From: Mycolicibacterium hodleri
GTDB lineage: Bacteria; Actinomycetota; Actinomycetes; Mycobacteriales; Mycobacteriaceae
Reading direction: 5' to 3'
Assembly (NCBI RefSeq): GCF_025822245.1
Contig: NZ_JACKTL010000036.1
Span: forward strand, 218,542-282,541
DNA length: 64,000 nucleotides
Part shown: positions 56,063-64,000 of the stretch, one piece after another
How positions within the stretch are numbered: the stretch's first letter is position 1
Layout of the letters: every line of letters starts with the position of its first letter
The notes under the pieces: generated by a model
Seen by the model: only the letters and a program-made list of their open reading frames with translations
Told to the model about the DNA's origin: nothing
The model's database searches: none
Made by a program: the position numbers and the translations under genes

Positions 56063-57643
56063 ATGACCACCAGATTCCGCGCCCTTGCCGCGCTTGCCGC
56101 AACGGCCGTCCTCGCGTTGACCGCCTGCGGCGGTTCGGATTCGGGCAGCAGCACGCCGAATGCCGCACCGACTGACAAGGTGCTGCACTTGTCCTTCCTG
56201 CAGGATCCGGGGCAGCCGCCGGACCCCGACGTGTACTACGCGGGGCAGGGCCTGCTGCTGACGACCAACACCTACGAGGGTCTGCTGCAGTACAAGGGGG
56301 GTACCGACAAGCCGGAGCTGGAACCGCTCCTCGCCACCGAGTGGACGGCGTCTCCGGACAACAAGGTGTTCACCTTCAAGCTCCGAGAAGGGGTCAAGTT
56401 TCACGACGGGACGCCGTTCACCTCGGCGGCGGTCAAGGCGTCGTTCGATCGACGCCTCGCCGTCAACCAGGGGCCCGCGTACATGGTGACCGACGTCGAT
56501 TCGATTACCACACAGGGTGATTACGGCGTCACGATCACCCTGAAGGCGCCGAACTCGGCATTCCTGGACTACCTGGCCTGCCCGTACGGACCGCGGATGC
56601 TCAGCCCGGAGGGGCTCGCGAAGAACGGCGGCTCCGATCACGCGCAGGGATACCTGACCAACCACGACCTTGGCACGGGACCGTTCACGCTGACCGCCGC
56701 CGAGGTGGGCTCGAAGTACGAACTGACCGCCTTCGGCGACTATTGGGGCACCAAGCCGTACTTCGAGAAGGTCGAGCTCCCGGTCATCACCGACGTCTCC
56801 GCGCAGCAGCTGCAGTTCAACAACGGCCAGGTTGCGGCGATCCTGCACGACCTGCCGTCCTCGGCGGTGCAGTCCTACCTGGACAACAAGGCCTTCACCA
56901 ACTACTCGCTGCCGACCATGATGTCGAACTACGTCTACGTCAACCCGCGCAAGGGCATGATGACCGACGCCAAGAACCGCACCGCCGTGCTGCAGGCCAT
57001 CGACGTCGACGAGTTGGTCAAGCAGACCTACTTCGGGCGCGGCAAGAGAGCCGAACAGATCTACCCGCCGAACATGATGGCCGCCGAGTTCGGCAAGCAG
57101 ACGGTGCCGCACGATCCGTCGGTCCTCACGGCTCTGGCGGCAAGCCTGCCCGCCGACCAGAAGTCCGTCACCATCGGCTACGACTCCAGCAACCCGGACA
57201 ATCAGTTGATCAGCAACCTGATTCAGACGCAGCTGGCCGCCGCCGGCCTCGACGCCAAGGTGCAGGCCTATCCCACGTCGGAGATCTACGGCTGGGTCGG
57301 CACCGACGGGCAGTCCGCGCCGGACATCATGACCTACCTCGGCTGGCCGGACGCGCCGTCCCCGTACACGTGGGGTCACATCTCGTGGGATGCCGACGGT
57401 GGCCTGAACTTCTTCGGATGCTCGGCGCCCGCGGTCACCGCTGCCCTGAACAAGGGTCTGCCGAACGCCTCGGCCCCGGACTATTCGACTGCCGGCGAAG
57501 AGGCGGTCAAGACCGGCTGCTGGTTGAACGTCGCCGACGTCAACGACTTCATGGTCGCCCAGCCGTGGCTGAAGGGCGTCGAGCAGGCGCACGTCGTGAC
57601 CAACCCGAACTCGCTGCGCCTCGCCGCGCTGTCGGTCGGTTGA
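56063..57643 (+). CDS. ABC solute-binding lipoprotein, family 5 (copy 2)
   Basis: A 526-aa paralogue of the protein at 52023-53603, with identical length and few substitutions, mostly in the signal peptide and surface loops. The lipobox LTAC puts the lipid Cys at residue 22. It shares the permeases and ATPase encoded upstream, which are present only once, so both binding proteins probably feed the same channel with slightly different specificity. AAGGAG lies 7 bases upstream of ATG 56063. The last residues (VVTNPNSLRLAALS) match copy 1. Confidence 0.9.
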   Translation: MTTRFRALAALAATAVLALTACGGSDSGSSTPNAAPTDKVLHLSFLQDPGQPPDPDVYYAGQGLLLTTNTYEGLLQYKGGTDKPELEPLLATEWTASPDNKVFTFKLREGVKFHDGTPFTSAAVKASFDRRLAVNQGPAYMVTDVDSITTQGDYGVTITLKAPNSAFLDYLACPYGPRMLSPEGLAKNGGSDHAQGYLTNHDLGTGPFTLTAAEVGSKYELTAFGDYWGTKPYFEKVELPVITDVSAQQLQFNNGQVAAILHDLPSSAVQSYLDNKAFTNYSLPTMMSNYVYVNPRKGMMTDAKNRTAVLQAIDVDELVKQTYFGRGKRAEQIYPPNMMAAEFGKQTVPHDPSVLTALAASLPADQKSVTIGYDSSNPDNQLISNLIQTQLAAAGLDAKVQAYPTSEIYGWVGTDGQSAPDIMTYLGWPDAPSPYTWGHISWDADGGLNFFGCSAPAVTAALNKGLPNASAPDYSTAGEEAVKTGCWLNVADVNDFMVAQPWLKGVEQAHVVTNPNSLRLAALSVG

Positions 57644-58494
57644 TGGCGACGCTGGTCCGCCCCGGCGGTGTCCGCCGGATCATCCTGCTGACGCTCGGCT
57701 GGGAGGAACTGCCGAAGTCGGTGTCGGTGTACGGCGCCCCTCCAGAAGAGCGGATGCGGGAACCCGTGCCCGGTGTGCTGCTCCAGACCGACGGCGGCTG
57801 GGTGCTGCTGGACACCGGGTTCAACACCGCGCTGGTGCGGGATCCGGCCCTGCACCGGAGGTTCTTCCCGACGGTCGAATACCGCCCGGTGCTGCCCGGC
57901 CCCGGCGAGCCGATCGAGCAGCGGCTCGCCGAGGTGGGGGTGGACTTCGAGTCGATCCACACCGTGGCCGTCAGCCACCTGCACCACGACCATGCCGGCG
58001 GGCTCAAACTCTTCGCCGGCAAGATTCCGGTGCACGCCCAGCGCCGTGAACTCGAGTACGGGCTGTCGAATCATCCTGAGCCCGAACGCAATGCGATCGT
58101 GCGGGTGGACTTCGACGACCCGACCATCGACTGGCGTCTCGCCGACGGAGAGGCCGAGATCGCGCCGGGGATCACCGCGATACCCACCTATGGGCACACC
58201 CCGGGACACCAGAGCTTCATGGTGGAGTTGGACGAATCGGTGGGCGGTGACGGCTTCGTGTTCGCCTTCGACGCCGCCGACCTGACCGAGAACATCGAGC
58301 ACGAACTCGCCATCGGCGGATTCATCGACGTCGAACCGGAGGAGACCGTCGAGCCGATCCGTCGGCTCAAGGAACTCGCGGCCCGTAGGGGCTACCCGTT
58401 GATCCCCGGTCACGATCCGCACGTGTGGCCGGAGTTGACCACGCACTTCCACGAGCGCTTCGGCACGGTGCCTGCGGAATCGATCGCCGAATAG
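57643..58494 (+). CDS. Metallo-beta-lactamase-fold hydrolase, lactonase-like (copy 2)
   Basis: A 283-aa paralogue of the hydrolase at 53603-54436. The zinc motif HLHHDH gives His112, His114, Asp116, His117. Most of the sequence from GWEELPKSVSVYGAP to GHDPHVWPELTTHFHERFG is identical to copy 1; substitutions cluster around the entry region (residues 36-45, 88-112). It ends with a short extra tail (AESIAE). Its ATG overlaps the binding-protein copy 2 stop by one base. It is the last gene of the island; fecB converges 7 bp later. Confidence 0.85.
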   Translation: MATLVRPGGVRRIILLTLGWEELPKSVSVYGAPPEERMREPVPGVLLQTDGGWVLLDTGFNTALVRDPALHRRFFPTVEYRPVLPGPGEPIEQRLAEVGVDFESIHTVAVSHLHHDHAGGLKLFAGKIPVHAQRRELEYGLSNHPEPERNAIVRVDFDDPTIDWRLADGEAEIAPGITAIPTYGHTPGHQSFMVELDESVGGDGFVFAFDAADLTENIEHELAIGGFIDVEPEETVEPIRRLKELAARRGYPLIPGHDPHVWPELTTHFHERFGTVPAESIAE

Positions 58495-58501
58495 CGCTGC
58501 G

Positions 58502-61551
<3,050 letters not shown>

Positions 61552-61562
61552 TCGAGTCGTAG

Positions 61563-62813
<1,251 letters not shown>

Positions 62814-62823
62814 GTCGACTAGA

Positions 62824-63027
62824 TGTTCTTCGCAGGCAGGTTGTGAACGGTGAGGCGTTCTATGGGTGACTTGCCGCCGATGCCGGTGTGGGGTCTGTGG
62901 TGATTGTAGAGATGAACCCAGGCTTGTTCTTCGCAGGCAGGTTGTGAACGGTGAGGCGTTCTATGGGTGACTTGCCGCCGATGCCGGTGTGGGGTCTGTG
63001 GTGATTGTAGAGATGAACCCAGGCTTG
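62824..63027. repeat. 101-bp tandem duplication at the IS left end
   Basis: Bases 62824-62924 are repeated exactly at 62925-63025, with identity running 2 bp further. The unit starts at the IS tip (TGTTC) and covers the 3' end of the transposase gene. Its length is not a multiple of three. Confidence 0.95.
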
Positions 63028-63897
63028 GTAGGTCGCTGCGCGGGCTTCGTCGGTGAGGTAGGTCTGGGCGTAGGCCCACTCTTGGTTGAGGGTGCGGTTG
63101 AATCTCTCCACTTTCCCGTTGGTCTGCGGACGGTAGGGACGGGTGCGTTTGTGGGCGACATCGGGACCGAGCGCTTGGGCGAACAGTGTTGAGCGATAAC
63201 ACGATCCGTTGTCGGTCAAAACGCGTTTGACGTCGATTCCGTGGCTGGCGAAGTACGCCTTGGCCCGCACCCAGAACGCCGCGGCGGTCTCCTTGCGTTC
63301 ATCGCCGAGGATCTCCGAATACGCCAACCGAGAATGGTCGTCGACGGCGTGATGGACGAAGGCGTACCCCCGGCCGCGTTTCTTGTTGTGGCGGTTGCCG
63401 ATGGTGCGGCCGAGCTTGCGATGCCCGCCACCGTCGGGGATGCGTCCGAGCTTCTTGATGTCGACGTGCACCAAGTCTCCGGGGGCGTCGTGCTCGTAGC
63501 GTCTCGGTGCCGGTGTGCGTACCGCCAATCCGGTGGCCTGGTCCAGATCCCGTAGCAGCGGCATCCGGTAGCGGTGCAGGACGGCTTGCACGGTCGACCG
63601 GGGAATGAGCAGGTGATAGGCGATGCGATGTGGCCCCCACCGGCGCTCGAACCGCAGGCCGAGGATGCGCTGTTCGGTCCTACGGCAGGTCCGGTGCGGG
63701 CTGGTGCGTGGCCGACTGGAGCGATCCGCCATGCCCGCCGCGCCGTGGGCGCGGTAGCGGTCGGCCCACTTCTTGGCCGTCGCCGGCGAGCACTGGAACC
63801 GTTCAGCCGCGCGGCGGTAGGTCCATCCGTGATCCACGATCGCCGAGGCGAGCCGAGATCGCCCCTTCGGAGTCAGACAGGCATTAGCGTGGACCAT
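62860..63897 (-). CDS. IS481-family transposase (C-terminus altered by duplication)
   Basis: A 345-aa DDE transposase. An N-terminal helix-turn-helix (TYRRAAERFQCSPATAKKW) precedes an rve integrase core with Asp146 (DLVHVDIKKL), Asp229 (VLTDNGSCY) and Glu264 (GKVERFNRTL), in the D-34-E spacing of this family. The start is GTG/ATG region 63897 (MVHANACLTP). The standard end would read NLPAKN-Ile-stop, with the stop just outside the IS tip. Because of the 101-bp duplication it instead reads on in another frame for about 20 residues (KPGFISTI...). The catalytic core is intact, so activity may persist. Confidence 0.9.
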   Translation of the reverse strand: MVHANACLTPKGRSRLASAIVDHGWTYRRAAERFQCSPATAKKWADRYRAHGAAGMADRSSRPRTSPHRTCRRTEQRILGLRFERRWGPHRIAYHLLIPRSTVQAVLHRYRMPLLRDLDQATGLAVRTPAPRRYEHDAPGDLVHVDIKKLGRIPDGGGHRKLGRTIGNRHNKKRGRGYAFVHHAVDDHSRLAYSEILGDERKETAAAFWVRAKAYFASHGIDVKRVLTDNGSCYRSTLFAQALGPDVAHKRTRPYRPQTNGKVERFNRTLNQEWAYAQTYLTDEARAATYQAWVHLYNHHRPHTGIGGKSPIERLTVHNLPAKNKPGFISTITTDPTPASAASHP

Positions 63898-64000
63898 GAG
63901 GACCTCTCGGTATTGGGGTGCGTGTGGTAACCACACCGATACCGGAGGTCCTCACCTACTTTCGGAAGCCACGCCGTTCACAACCTGCCTGGTCATTACA

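Larger units (their letters stand above)
62824..64000 (-). mobile_element. IS481-family insertion sequence with duplicated left end
   Basis: The element is bounded by imperfect inverted repeats: left TGTTCTTCGCAGGCAGGTTG onward (62824-62850, repeated at 62925-62951) and right 63974-64000. They share TGT at the tip and 18 inner bases (CAGGCAGGTTGTGAACGG). The right end coincides with the last window base, so target duplications cannot be checked. The left 101 bp occur twice in tandem. It carries one transposase gene. Confidence 0.85.

Noticed and set aside
62824..63027. The two 101-bp repeats as part of a CRISPR or other array
   Set aside because: There are only two directly abutting copies without spacers, and they lie within an IS end and transposase gene.

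Overview
The window is GC-rich actinobacterial chromosome, most likely from a rapidly growing environmental mycobacterium (Mycolicibacterium-like). The evidence is a mycolic-acid-type cyclopropane synthase relative and a set of backbone genes in the order of the M. tuberculosis Rv3050c-Rv3042c segment: TetR regulator, flavin monooxygenase, nrdF2, adhC, fecB, ctaD, serB2. Relative to M. tuberculosis the backbone runs inverted. It is interrupted twice by large accessory blocks: about 28 kb between nrdF2 and adhC, and about 19 kb between adhC and fecB.

Layout. 1-9.9 kb: a Baeyer-Villiger-type monooxygenase cut by the window edge, a SAM methyltransferase, a luciferase-like F420/FMN enzyme, a truncated mycolate methyltransferase fused to a GNAT tail, an SDR, a geranylgeranyl-reductase-family enzyme, a TetR regulator, a second BVMO-like enzyme, and nrdF2 behind a pair of NrdR-type boxes. 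9.9-27.9 kb: a two-armed cluster of flavin-dependent oxygenases (five luciferase-like, three DszC/acyl-CoA-dehydrogenase-like) with a peptide/nickel-type ABC importer, an MFS transporter and two aldo/keto reductases. It probably scavenges an organosulfur or similar heteroatom compound; no flavin reductase or regulator is present. 27.9-38 kb: a zinc alcohol dehydrogenase, a cytochrome b561/Tat catalase-like pair, a small inositol-type set (IolG-like, IolE-like, sugar MFS, divergent LacI with a perfect operator), a DUF1275 membrane protein and an amino-acid permease. 38.2-39.3 kb: adhC.

39.6-58.5 kb: a nitrogen-acquisition island. Two DUF1989 proteins (carboxyguanidine deiminase-type), a biotin-dependent urea/guanidine carboxylase and allophanate hydrolase form one operon. 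A convergent TetR gene follows. A second operon encodes a Dpp-type ABC importer, an isochorismatase-like hydrolase, two near-identical solute-binding proteins, two near-identical metallo-beta-lactamase-fold hydrolases, an unrecognised 176-aa protein and a 2-oxoglutarate/Fe(II) oxygenase. The same palindrome (CTGTC-N4-GACAG) lies upstream of both operons and of the TetR gene, and GlnR-like boxes lie beside it. The block therefore looks like one regulon: import a guanidino or ureido compound, release guanidine or an equivalent intermediate, then convert it through carboxyguanidine and allophanate to ammonia and CO2. No guanidine riboswitch was recognised.

58.5-64 kb: fecB, ctaD and serB2, then an IS481-family element inserted about 10 bp after serB2. 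Its left end carries a 101-bp tandem duplication.

Almost all genes within blocks are tightly packed with 1-4 bp ATGA/GTGA overlaps. Only one gene-free stretch exceeds 300 bases (39254-39629), and it holds the regulatory sites described. No tRNA, rRNA or CRISPR array was seen.
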